Below are positions 33,691 to 45,300 of a DNA stretch of 64,000 nucleotides, in pieces (position 1 is the stretch's first letter; each line of letters begins with the position of its first letter). A program made the translations under genes and the position numbers. The notes under the pieces are model-generated. The model saw only the letters and a list, made by a program, of their open reading frames with translations, had not been told where the DNA came from and did no database searches. The DNA comes from Lunularia cruciata (lineage: Eukaryota > Streptophyta > Marchantiopsida > Lunulariales > Lunulariaceae), in NCBI GenBank assembly GCA_948567375.1, contig OX419759.1:4503303-4567302 (forward strand), written 5' to 3'.

Positions 33691-34588
33691 TTATTATATA
33701 AATACTCTATAAAATAAATTAAATATCACTAAAATATTAATATAATATAATAGATTAAAAGAGTGTGAGTAGAAAAAGAAATCAACCAATAAATAATATA
33801 TATAATATAAAATCTAAATTTATTTAGTAGTCCAAAAATTATAATAATTAATTTATGAATGACCTCATATTTTCTAATGAATTTTCAATAATTTGATATA
33901 AATTAAAATAAAATAAACATACAAATTTCTTTTTAGTGTAATTAAATTGTAATTTTCATGATGCTTTTGAAGTTATAACTTGATAAATTTTTTTTTCATA
34001 TTTTTTTTCCCCATTTCAACTTGAAGAATATAAAATATATTTGTAATCATTTATCTTGTTCCATTAGTTTATATTTATATTTTTATTGAACAACAATTGA
34101 CTATGTCAAGAAATGTTTAGTTTTGAAATATAGTATATCAAATTTAAGAATGGAAAAGATATTTAATATAATAAGTTTACTACTTGAAAACATTAAATTT
34201 CTACTAAATTCGGCATAATTTACTAATAAAATTTACCAAATAATATTTTCCAATAAGTTTTATATAATGTGAGAATTTATTTCATTACTTAGTTGCTTAT
34301 ATAAAATTTTAATTGAAAATTTTACTTCAAAAATTATTAATTGTAGAAATTATATTTATAAAAATTTCAAATTTACATATGATATTTTTAATATTTTTGA
34401 TTTTTTTCCATAATCCGCTCTTGTTTCTTGTTAAATCTAAGCTCTTACAATTTTGTTCAAAAATTAGTAAATTTAACTTTAAGATTGAAGTCTTAACTTT
34501 TTGCTTTATCATTGTATTATAGTTAATATTTATCATTTACTAACCTAGTATTAACAAGATAGTTTAAAGATAAGATATTTTGTTTTTA
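33691..34588. other. AT-rich spacer
   Basis: Extremely AT-rich. The open frames here (for example 69 codons on each strand at 34,313-34,536) are low-complexity mirror images, not genes. Confidence 0.6.
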
Positions 34589-34602
34589 GAGAAATGGTTA
34601 TC

Positions 34603-35097
34603 GTAAAAGGCGACTGCATAGAGAAAATGAAGGATGGGAAGACCACATCAAGCCATACAAGGGAGAGACAAAAAAGGTAAAATGGGACTAAGCCCCAACA
34701 AAGTCTACATGAGAAATGTACCCTACCGCACCTAAGATATCCAGGCTATACAAGTCGTACGGTCTACACACAACTGGAGCAGCTGAAGAAACATCACCTA
34801 ATGGATTGCACTCCTCCTATGTATTGCACCAGCCATTGCACTCTCTAGAGCAATGGACATACGTTGTTTAAGATATGTTACAAAGTATGAGAGTGAGAAT
34901 GGTACACTTGGCGCCTAACATGATACGCTATCGTGCACTCTGACAAATGTGTCCACCGTTGTGTCTATCCCTCCATATAGCTCCAAGGCTAGAGGAACAA
35001 AGAAGTGACCTAACTGCTTGCCCCTATACTTGGATACCCTACTACCTGCTGCCGCACTCACCGCCCATCCTGCTGCTGCACTCACCGCCCATCCTAT
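34603..35097 (-). mobile_element. 5'-truncated LINE copy with 14-bp target duplication
   Basis: The reverse complement matches about 6,525-7,012 of the LINE, at a closer level than the copy at 13,325. Blocks include 'taccgcacctaagatatcc', 'gtcgtacggtctaca', 'gaagaaacatcacctaat', 'gagcaatggacat', 'gcctaacatgata' and 'gctagaggaacaaag'. It is bounded by GAGAAATGGTTATC (34,589-34,602) and GAGAAATGTTTATC (35,098-35,111), a 14-bp target duplication with one difference. A 24-bp unit (ctgctg.cgcactcaccgcccat type) is doubled at the element's 5' edge (about 35,044-35,094). Confidence 0.9.
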
Positions 35098-35396
35098 GAG
35101 AAATGTTTATCTAGTTTAAGATTTATTTACACCGTTTTGAATTGTATAACATTTTATATAGATCCAGTAAATATAGAAACTATCATTATTAGACCCACGT
35201 ACAAAATAGGTAAATTAATTTTCTTTTAATGTGCTTTGATGAACGACCATAATATTACTGCAAACTGGTATATCGACCAATTGTTGCAACGTTATAAGAG
35301 ATTCAGATAACCATGTAAAGGAAACGCTTCCAGATTACGAGGTAGGTACGAAAGGAACTGCGGACAACAGTTGCCTCCCGGGAACTCATGCCGGAC

Positions 35397-35426
35397 GTGA
35401 AATGTTCGAGCTCTCGAACATTTCAC
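35397..35426. promoter_or_regulatory. 30-bp perfect inverted repeat upstream of TIC20
   Basis: Arms GTGAAATGTTCGAG and CTCGAACATTTCAC (14 bp each) are separated by two bases, 261 bp before the TIC20 start codon. The sequence could form a hairpin or a dimeric protein site. No function is known to me. Confidence 0.5.
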
Positions 35427-35445
35427 GCTGATTGGATATGATACA

Positions 35446-35451
35446 CACGTG
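35446..35451. promoter_or_regulatory. G-box (CACGTG) upstream of TIC20
   Basis: CACGTG within ACACGTGT, 235 bp before the start codon. G-boxes bind bZIP and bHLH factors and are common in light-regulated plant promoters. A single hexamer is weak evidence, but position and the plastid role of the gene make it plausible. Confidence 0.4.
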
Positions 35452-35686
35452 TACTTCCACATCCGATAAGGAGGACAGGACAGGATTCGAGCTCCGGAGA
35501 ATCGTGATGAAACAACGAAATTCCGGGAGGAATTCTGATATAGCTCGAATAAGCAGAAGCAATCCAACTCGGATTGGGTTGAAGAGTTCGGGCTGACAGT
35601 TTTCGGACATTTTGTATCTAAGGTTCAAATCCAAGGCGACAGTAATTTTGCCAAGGTTTGTGGAATAGAAGGCGCGGAGAGCAGAC

Positions 35687-36454
35687 ATGGCTTCCCTTGT
35701 AGTGGGCGGGAGCCTGATGTTGGCAGGGTCCAGCAACTGGAATATAACTTCGTCTTATACTGGCTGCAGACGAGGGGTAACGATTAATTCGCTACGTCCT
35801 CTGGCTGTGGTTTCGTCCAATTTATCGTCATCGTGTAGGTTGAACGGTAGGAGGTTTGAGGAACCAAATTCTTTTGGTTCCAGAGGGTTTGGAAGTGGAA
35901 TAGTGAAATTCGAGTTACCAGCGGGGATTGTACCGTCTGATTCAGGAAGAAGGTTGAGTGTGGTGACTAAGGCAGGAAAAGGCGACTCTGTAAATGCGCC
36001 GGAGAGAATTTTGGCAGCCTTAGGATACATTCTTCCGCTTTTTGATGGGATTCAGTACGGGCGGTTTTTCTTTATGCAGTTTCCAGCGGCTGAGGGTTTG
36101 TTGCGCCCCTTGTTTCCGCTTCTCTCAGCCTACAAAGGATTTCCATATTCAAACTTCATCGCCTTCTTCTCGCTGTACTTGCTGGTGGTGAGGAACTCTA
36201 GCTTTAGTCGGTACGTAAGATTCAATGCCATGCAAGCTGTGGTTCTAGATGTGCTTTTGATTCTGCCAACTTTGGTGGAGCGAACTTTTGGTCCTCGGGG
36301 TGGTGTGGGGCTTCAGCTACTTATCATCTTCTACAACACCGTGTTCCTGTTTTTAGTCAGTTGTTTTCTCTTTGGCGTGTTTTCTTGCCTTCTAGGCAAG
36401 ACCCCTAGATTGCCTATTGTGGCCGATGCTGCCGACGCTCAAGTTGAGGGGTAA
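35687..36454 (+). CDS. TIC20: Tic20-family chloroplast protein import subunit
   Basis: An intact single-exon frame of 255 codons from ATG at 35,687. Residues 1 to about 95 are serine-, glycine- and arginine-rich with few acids, as in a chloroplast transit peptide. Residues 104-250 are the conserved Tic20 domain: PERILAALGYILPLFDGIQYGRF (104-127, written here only to mark its extent) leads into four predicted membrane helices, near 108-122, 153-168, 183-198 and 210-232. The hallmark SRYVRFNAMQAVVLDVLL lies at 174-191 and LGKTPRLPIVADAA near the C terminus. RFNAMQAV and LGKTPxxPxVADAA fit the TIC20-II/TIC20-V branch better than TIC20-I. Tic20 proteins are inner-envelope translocon subunits. Length and motifs are normal, with no sign of decay. 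The long minus-strand frame over the 5' end is a shadow. Confidence 0.92.
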   Translation: MASLVVGGSLMLAGSSNWNITSSYTGCRRGVTINSLRPLAVVSSNLSSSCRLNGRRFEEPNSFGSRGFGSGIVKFELPAGIVPSDSGRRLSVVTKAGKGDSVNAPERILAALGYILPLFDGIQYGRFFFMQFPAAEGLLRPLFPLLSAYKGFPYSNFIAFFSLYLLVVRNSSFSRYVRFNAMQAVVLDVLLILPTLVERTFGPRGGVGLQLLIIFYNTVFLFLVSCFLFGVFSCLLGKTPRLPIVADAADAQVEG

Positions 36455-39400
36455 GCATCAGGTTCTCCTTCATGGCGCCTGTTGTGGTAGTTCTTCTCTT
36501 ATGTGAAAGTCAATCATAGTGAGGCACATGTAGTTTTGTAGAAGTTTTGAGAAAGATTCACATAAAGAGGATATTCTTCTGCAAGGAAAATGGGTGCAAG
36601 GCGATTCCAAGGACTGATTAGATCGAGGCAGTACGGGAGGTATCATACAGATATAGACGGACCTTGATCAGCCGAATTTTAGTGGCTATCATGAGGAGTC
36701 TCTGTAAGAGCAGGAGTATACGAACTTTCGGAGAAGGCTGTGATTACCCTGTGTCCAATTTGTTTTTGTGATCGAGAAGACCCGATTGGAAGATGTGCCA
36801 ATGTCAGAACTGGTCAAATCGAATGTTCAAGAATGCCAATCGGCATTTAGTCTTACGTTGAGAGTGAATTATGTAGAAAATGAAGCGCATGGTGTGCTCA
36901 AGATGATTTTGTGACTTGCATTCATTCTAGCAAATTCCTGCAGCTGTTGCCAATCTGAGGTGTGACGTCTCATCATTATCACTTACCCGCTCAGATCAGA
37001 AAGCAGGAGGAGCGTTACGCCCTACTTCCTGTCCATGGGCATATTGCGAAGGTCTTCAAAGATACCCACGTTCAAAGTGAAGTTGAAATAATGATCAGAA
37101 ACAGGTGTCGACCCATTTCATGTAGTGGACATCCTTCTCAACTATCTGATACTCTGAATGACGGGCAGAGTGACTTTCAATCGCATGCTGAGTTTCGTCT
37201 CTCTACCAGAATGAAGTTAAATATGAAATTGTCAGTGTTAAGATCGAATGTGGTTTGTCATGGATGTCGAAGTTTTGTCCAATGGAATGGGAGTTGAATT
37301 TTTTCATAAGAGGAATTGTGAGTCTCTTGAATGGTTGAATTGCTTTTGTATATGACTTATATCGGGATGCAAGTCAGATGCATCTGTGCATCCTGATAAG
37401 AGGAAAAGAATGATGGTTTGCAATGCGGTGAATATTACATGGAGAGATGTCGTTGCTGACGCTAGGAAACTTACACATCAGGTCACAGAATGTGAATTGA
37501 TGATCCTTACATTTGGTTAAGCTTGCAGTTGACTCATGCCGCTACTTTCTACTTTCAACAAGATCCCTGCATCACAACCTGAGTTATCGAGCTGAGAGAT
37601 CTTTCTGGTGGATGCCATCACCTTCTTGATGATAGGAAAAACGAGTGAATGCATATCTTGCAATATAAAGCATCCCAGGAACTCCGAGTGTTGTTCATCC
37701 TCTTATTCCCGTGCTGTTTGCCTTTCGCTTTCTCCCTTCCCCCAGTTATCTCAGTACTCTTGGACAGTGTAAGGGTTCCATGTCAGTCAAGTTGGACGAA
37801 TCGCTCACTTCTGTACCGGCTCAGTGGAACGCACTCCATGCACATCAGCTTGCCAGTTCTGTGAAGAACTAATTGCAGGTCTACCTCTAACCCCTCTAAA
37901 AGAACGTAGTTCCTTTCCTGACACTGATACTTCTTGTCAGACCCACATACGTTACCTGAGTTGTTTTCAAACAAGTAACTTCGCTGCAGAGCAAAAAGAT
38001 CAAGTTCGCTGCAGCAGTCCATTATCGTACTCTGCAGTTGGTCATTCCTTGGAAGTTAGGGATTCGATGAATACAAAGCTTTAATGTTTTGCAACCAGTC
38101 TGCAGAAAACGGTTTGAGCTTGCTAGCGGTAAATCCAGAGAAGTTCACTTACTGGTGGAAGTTGAGGTTGTCGTCTTTGAAAAGATGCGGAGTCTCGTCC
38201 TCGTTTTGAGACATCCATTTGGTGTCCTACTGATGTAAGATAATCAGTCAAGCCTGTAAACGATGGAAAGAGAGGATGGAGGCGTTGATTGTCTTAGTTC
38301 TGGAAAACCCATTGTGCACACACTCTCTTCTACAGTGTCTCTCCAGGCGCAAACTTTTTATTCATATATCAACTCAAATCGGTAGATTCACGTGTAACAC
38401 ACACACGAACTCAAAAGGTCCTGAACTACTCTCAGATTTGCATAACGGTGGTATGACTGACTTCCCATCTGCTTTCCAGCGGACAACAGAACACCGTTCT
38501 TTGACGATTCCTCTACAGACTAGCATGAAAATTTCGGGCTCTTGCGAGCAAAGATGAGGTTAAAATGATTCCTGGTTGGTGAAAATGCCCAGATCATTCG
38601 CATAATATTAGAAGTTAGGAGGGGAGTTTAATACTCAATGAGGCCCCCAAAGGTTCACCAAAGTTGCTATTGTGTCATTAGCTTCATTTTCATCTTTATA
38701 GTACAGCATTGGCTCTTCATGGGGAGACCGCCTGTCGCCAAGAGAATGAATCCTTCTCGACGCAGATGTTGAGCAATTAATGCTGCAGCTTCCCGTACTG
38801 CTTCGGCAATCACTTGAAGTACTGCGGGAACTCCCTCGGCTGCTAGCACTTATGTTAGTCCGTGCGCTTCCTTGTTCAACTTGCGAGGATGCCTGGCCGC
38901 AAGAGCATGAGCAGCTTTTCTTCTGCCCAGAAACTGTCAGGCTACTTCCAGTTCCAGTTACCTTCTTGTGTGGAAGGTGAGGAAATCTCACAATATCGTC
39001 ATCTAAGTTTCCTTCTATGTGTGCCTTGATAGCTCTCTTCAGCATACTGACCCACGATCCTCCTTCTTTTCCCATGTTCGGAGCTCAAAGCTCAAAAGTT
39101 GTCCGATTGGACACGAAATTGCAGAACGAACGGCAGGTGCTGATTGATGAACTGTTCCGTGAATCAACGCCCGAAGTGTCAAGGCATCATCAAGGTATGA
39201 CTGGTTGAGACTCCACTTAGTCTCTCCGTTGCCGAATGAGTCTTCAGCTTGGGAGACTCACCACAAAATCACCGGTTCAATCACCAGAATCTGTCATTGA
39301 AATCAGCTCACCTTTCTGAACTGCTGCACGATAGGGTCAATGACTCTTACAAAACTTGTGAACTCAAATAACTTTGGGCGAAATTTCTTCACCCGGACGC

Positions 39401-42327
39401 TCCAAGTTCAAAGACCATAAAAAAATGCGACACTGAAACTGTGGTTGGATGCGGAAAACTCTATTTGTAAGGGTAGACTCTATTCGGCGGCCTTCCTGAA
39501 AGCAGACGTTAAAACCTCATGGTCACGTGGGGATTGCCAGGAACAAGCTCCGTAGCAGAGCGAAGTCAATTGTGTGTAACTGGCGCGCAACTGGCAAGAA
39601 GAATATACTGATCTACTCGTTATCACAATGCATCATACATACGAAAATGATTCCAATTGGCAGCCGCACCAAGCAGATGCAAAAATGCCTCTTGAGGAGA
39701 GACGAGAGACTGGAGCAGCTTTGTTGGGTAAAAATTGTTTAATATCATGTGATACCCGGAAGATTGGTCGTCCTTGAACATGATCAGTACGGAGAAATGG
39801 TACGCCGTGAGTGGACTCTTTCAATTCACAAAGAGCCGAAAACAAACAGGTCCTAAACATCTGACTGTAGCGACAGCGGACAGCAGATTGTGGTTACTTT
39901 TCCGAGGGTAATCACCAAAGACAATTTCCGGGGGCAACTCTTGTTCAATTAATGATATTTGATGAGGTAAAAGACGTGACTGGAAACTGTTTGAGTGCTA
40001 CAAATGTTGCACAATAGCAAACTCTAATCACCATATGAAACGATTGGGAAACGAATGTGCTCCTATCAGCCGGTGAAACGTTGGCTGTAAGTAAAACAAT
40101 AGCTGTCATATTGCGAAGATATCTCCTTCTGGCTGTCACACTATATTTGTTGACTACAGGATCCAAATAAGTTAGCATGACGGCTTGGACTACGCTTCAA
40201 CTGAAGAAACTTCTGAGCTATACAGTAACAAGTGACATCAACAAACAAAGCGGTCAACTGAGCACTGCTTCGTTGCCATCACTGCTCCCATCTCTGGTCA
40301 ATCTCCCTATATGCTGTACCAAAGAACTGTATTAGCGTGTCCTCTCAGCACAATTCCCGCAAGGATCAGCGCAAACCGTATTTTCTTGCAAAAAAAGGTG
40401 TAACATGCTGACAAATTGGCGAGTCGGCATTATAATCAATCTATATCGGCGAGGAAGTCGTCAGCAAGGGACAAATGACTGTTTCTCACAAACATGCAGA
40501 CGTTTCACGTGTAGTAATTTCAGTTCACCAAGAATAAAGAAGCGAGTGCAGCGGGGGAGAAAATTTTTCTCACTACTACTGCTGTGGAATGGAGTGATTA
40601 AGTAATTGAGCTTGCCTTTGTATCAGATCTTAGCAGAAGCTTGCAAGCTTATTGCGGTACGACTCTGAGCCACACTTCATCGTGCTAGCGTCTTCTCGAA
40701 GCTCCGTTACTCCTCATTTCATCAACATCTCGAAGTGCAAATACCGTTATGCGCAGCTCTATAATCGGAATTGACACAGAAGTCTAGTCTCGAACCCTGA
40801 TCAGTTTGCTCCTTGACTTCCCGACAGACTTCCTTTCTTCGCGAAGGGAAAGGTTGCGAGCTGTAGAAAAGGCGGTGTACATACTGTTGTATCCTGCGGT
40901 CCAGCCACCAGGATGAAGCCCGCCATATCTTCGCTCTCTATATTGAACTAAAACTAAGTAGCGTAAAAGTCCATCTGAATTCGGGAAATTCCGATCAGGA
41001 ATCATCGGAGGTAAACACGTCGGGAAGGACGCGTGAATAGCATTGACACCATTAGCTCAGCAGTGATTCAAGAAGATGTGCATCTCCAAGTGAAGAAGTG
41101 ACACATAAATTTTTGTCCGCTTTCTAGCTATGTATCTGATGAGCAGATGGTTCTTCGTCTGTGAGGACGCATGTTATTTCTTTCCTGAACCCACAGGCTC
41201 GACATGGACCGGGCACTACTTGTGTCGGAGGAGATCAAACTTAAGATTGCATCACCCCCCGAACTAAGTTAACATATAGTTGTAACGCTGCATATAGTTC
41301 CGAGCAGCTGCACTATGAATTTCGATTGAAGAAGCGATCTAAGAAATTTGATCGCAATTTAGATCGAGGAAATGGAGGATCTTAGATATGGCAAGCAAGC
41401 CATAAAAGTGCTACTGCAAGCACCACCGCACAAGATGCCGGAATGTTTATGTGAATTGCTATACGTCTATAAGGTTGAGCTGGTCCATCGCGGCCTTCAA
41501 CCGTAAAGAAACAAAGAAAGTTGATTGGAGCTACCAGCAACTATGCTATCGGTTCTCACAGGTACTCTTTAAGGGCGCCTGGCATTGTCAACAAAGGGCC
41601 ATGTTCGTCTGAAGAAAGCGGTTCCATCGTTGTCTACCAGATCATCATATCGAATATTCTATCGTCTGCAACAGTATCTGAGGAGGGCACGGGAAGAGAA
41701 TGTGAATGGTGTACGAGATGGTGTCTTCTTCACATACCGACATTCGATTCCGTTCTCAGCTGAAGCCTGTTTTCTCGCACATGGTACTATGCCATGCTGT
41801 GAACAGTTGGTTGTGCATATCTAGCAATGGAGTCCGTTATATTTCTCTACTGGAACAAGAAATGCTTAGTCTTCTGATACTGTTATCGATTTCTATGTCT
41901 TTTTCACTGATAATAATAGGACAGCTTCCCTCATTGTAAGGAATGTAATGGCCGATATACCATGAAGGGCAACAAAGGCTCCGCCACTCCTGTTGAGTAA
42001 TGCCGATTATTTCTGCAAGCTGATGACAGTCCTGGAGGTCAGCAGGACGAACCGGCGTGTAGGCCCTTGACTGCCGACATGAAGAAACGTAAATTGTGGA
42101 TAGATGCATCATCAATCCCATGAGCGAATTATTTGCAGAAGGGTCGTCCAAGATCGATAATTAAATTTATCATACACTGCCCATGTGGACAGGAGGAGGA
42201 GGACGGAATGTCCTCGAGGAGCTGAGGACTCAACTCTCTGTATGAATCAACACTACAGGTCTTTTTACTTTATATGAAGCAGATCTTTTTACCTTTACAA
42301 GATCTTTGGACCCGCTTTCTATCAGTT
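36455..42327. other. Intergenic region between TIC20 and KEA3, no confident gene
   Basis: Mixed-composition, apparently non-repetitive DNA with no retroelement signal. Short frames on both strands (60-146 codons) show no recognised domain, apart from the weak candidate at 38,635-39,075. The first few hundred bases after 36,454 probably include the TIC20 3' untranslated region, and about 41,800-42,327 that of KEA3. A possible small exon with good splice signals lies on the minus strand near 38,158-38,230. Confidence 0.45.
38635..39075 (-). CDS. Hypothetical 146-codon frame with IQD-like start
   Basis: Begins MGKEGGSWVSMLKRAIKA, which resembles the first exon of plant IQ-domain (IQD) calmodulin-binding proteins (family pattern MGKKGxWxxxxKR). 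The rest is serine- and cysteine-rich (SCSCSCGQASSQ, SRGSSRSTSS) and has no IQ motif. No downstream exon with an IQ67 domain was found on the minus strand. It could be a first exon of an unrecognised gene, a remnant, or chance. In one other frame part of it reads as an alanine-rich helix, so the correct frame is not certain. Confidence 0.25.
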   Translation of the reverse strand: MGKEGGSWVSMLKRAIKAHIEGNLDDDIVRFPHLPHKKVTGTGSSLTVSGQKKSCSCSCGQASSQVEQGSARTNISASSRGSSRSTSSDCRSSTGSCSINCSTSASRRIHSLGDRRSPHEEPMLYYKDENEANDTIATLVNLWGPH

Positions 42328-45300
42328 CTAATCCCTAGAAGCTGGAATAGTTTCATCTACTAGTTCGATCTTCTCGCCTTCTTCTAGCTCATCATTGTAC
42401 CTGTCATCGTCCGGTAGAGCACATATAGTCACTCCCCTCTCGTCTTGATCAAACTCGGCTTGGCTGCGTTCTTGATCAGTGGGTGCTCGTCTGCGCCATT
42501 TCAATTTGGAGACTGCTAAACTCGGCCGTGCAGGTCTCGTCATCATCGTTTGGGGGACGTTGGTGGGCAAGGAGCTCTCAGATGATTCACAGACAGTGAC
42601 TGTAAGGCCCTCGGAATCTGTAGAATCGGCGGACCCGGTGCCATTTGTCTCCACTTGAGGTTGTCTGTCTAGAATTAATCCATTGGGAGTTGCAAGGGTG
42701 ATACTAGAGGTTGAAAGTGATTCTCCCTTGTCGACGGTGAGGGAGCTGTTGTTGGAGTTAGTCTGGCTGTTCACAGTTGATAGAAGGATTGGCATTTCAT
42801 CGTCTATGGATTGATTCTTCATTCTGACATTGCCCTTCAGAATAGGTGGCAGTGAGGGGTTCAGACTCCTTCCACCTTGCCAAGTTGATTCAAAATTACT
42901 GATACCTCCATCGCCGGATGCTCTTGAATTCCATGTTTCTCGTACCTTAGCCTGGAGAGAACCAATCATTGTTACGAATGTGCTGAACCTTGACAAAAAA
43001 CTGGTGTAAAGGAACCTTCACAGAAAGCAACACCAACAACAAAGCGAGGGATCTCTCCTGATGTAGAACCTACGATCTTGACCTTCCAATTATCTGGCCG
43101 AAAAAGAGAAAGAGCACTCTCCACGCCTCTACTTGTAATGTAGAATCCTATCCAGAAAAGAAATAGCAGGGAGGATGCTGCACTAGGCATGGAAGCAGAA
43201 ACTTGATCCTAGACTCTCCAACTAAAAAACCCCATTACAGAAGCACATGGAAGACATCAGCACGTTTTCAGGTGAAATAAAAACTCTGTGTTTTTCGAAA
43301 TAAGTACAACATATGAGCGCTCTGGAGGACAAAGAAAGCAATTTCACCTTTCATTCGTGAAACAGACTAGATGGAACTCCCGGTTTCTACGTAATTTCTG
43401 TAACTTACCTGGAACTGAACCACGTAATCGTTTTCAACATTGCCCTTCTTCTCCAGAGCTTCTTGTGCTCGGAGTTCCATGGACTCGCGCATCAAACGCC
43501 TCAAGAAAGAAACATCATCAGACCTAACACCGAGGCCTCTCAAAAGTATGGAACCAAGTTGCAAACTTGTCTGCACAGAAAGTACAGAGTTTCGCAAACT
43601 GTAAGTTGAAGCTGCCGAGACATTCCCATTTATCATGATTGCGTTCCTCCCGTTGACAAGCTACTTCAGTACTGAATCCTTGCAGGCCAGCCAAACAAAA
43701 GTGAAGTAGACTTATTTTTTGGTTATTGAGAATATTATGTAAGACCATTACGATACCTCTGTATTCTCCAGGATGGCATCCGATGCTCCAGCCGTTTTTA
43801 GTTCAAGCAGATGCTCAAGGTCTTGGGCTCTACCATAGATAGGAATCTGTACTTAGAATGTGGGGAGTAAAACGTTATTTATTTGGAAAACCTTGATCTC
43901 GTAAGGAGTCATATCAATCTAACGATATTCTTCAGAATAAAGACAGCTCTAGAAGCAAATACTTACCCCTGGGAATGCAGCTCTCAGCCTTTCCACTGCT
44001 TGGACTGACTTCTGTCGTCCTGTGTACATCACCATTACTGCTTTGGGAGTAGAAATACCAGCAGTTTGTAAAACTAGTGGTCTAGATCCGTCCCCATAAA
44101 GAACTGGGAAACCTAGTTTACGAGCAGCCTGCAGCAATTATAATCCAAAGATAACTGGAAATTAGGGGCGTTCCATACAATAAGGAGTTAAGTAGAACTG
44201 CTAGGGGGTGGCAAACACATGTAAAGCAGGACTGATGTCACCTAAAATGCGAAACGAAACTTTAACCATTTCCTTGCATGCTTTTGGTTCGTATCGGTTC
44301 GGTCCTAAATGGGTTCTGGATCCCACGTTCGGTGAACGGCTTCTGCTCCCGTTACTCATAGACCGATTCCTTGGGTGGAGAAAAAACACAATGATATCCT
44401 AAAACATGTTTGAGTGGATCTTCCCGGAAGGGATGCATGCTAAAGTTTAGTTTTTATTTTGCAGGTGGTTAACAGGTCAATCAATCTTTTGTTACCAGAA
44501 CATTTGACTGCAGTGGAAGTTGAACATCAACTAGGTGGTATCGGAGGACGAACAAAACCTACCTTCACTCGGCCTGGGTCTAGATCAAAGGCCACATATG
44601 GCCAGCCGGCTACATCCCCACCAAGACCTGAAGCTAAAGGCGTAGATAGGAAATTGGCCAGCACCTGCGGAATATACAAAGACGTACATACGATGGTCAA
44701 TACTGTGTTTAATTTGATGCGTTAGAGCTACTCTCTACCTGGTCCACAAATGAAACTAAACTTCAAGAATCTAAATTGGAGTACGCGAGAGTTGTATTCC
44801 TTGTTACTTGAGTTGCTTAAACTGGCGGATTGTTGAAAGATTAATGTTTAAGATTGAACTGAAAAGTACCGTGCTTTGTTCACATAATTCTTTTCTTTAT
44901 TTGAAATCTGTTTGACAAGGTTAGGACAAACCTGGCCCATTTGCCCAAAACCCATGATCACAACTGGTTCACTCGCCTCAAAGTTGGTGACACCTTCCAT
45001 TTGCTGTAAAACGAAACGACAAAAAGGGTAAAATTGTCAAGGAACAGGACACAGTGAACTTGCCGATTATTGCACCATGACTAGCCACGGCATACACGTC
45101 AGCTCCTAGAACCACTCTTACCAACAGCTCGCAGTAGGAGACAATGTCGGGCAACTGCGTTTTAGACCTTCTCCGGAAGTGAAAAAGAAACTAAAACATG
45201 ATGTTAACTAGACTTACTATTCTGTAATGAAATATGCTGATATCAAGTAGACTCTCAGCAAAATTTTGATGAAGCAATGACGAAATATAACGGTAATACG

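Noticed and set aside
34313-34536. 69-codon frames on both strands
   Set aside because: Low-complexity AT-rich DNA that is open in both directions by composition.
35386-35736. 116-codon minus-strand frame over the TIC20 start
   Set aside because: It is the mirror of the TIC20 5' region and leader, with no domain. TIC20 on the plus strand is intact and well matched.
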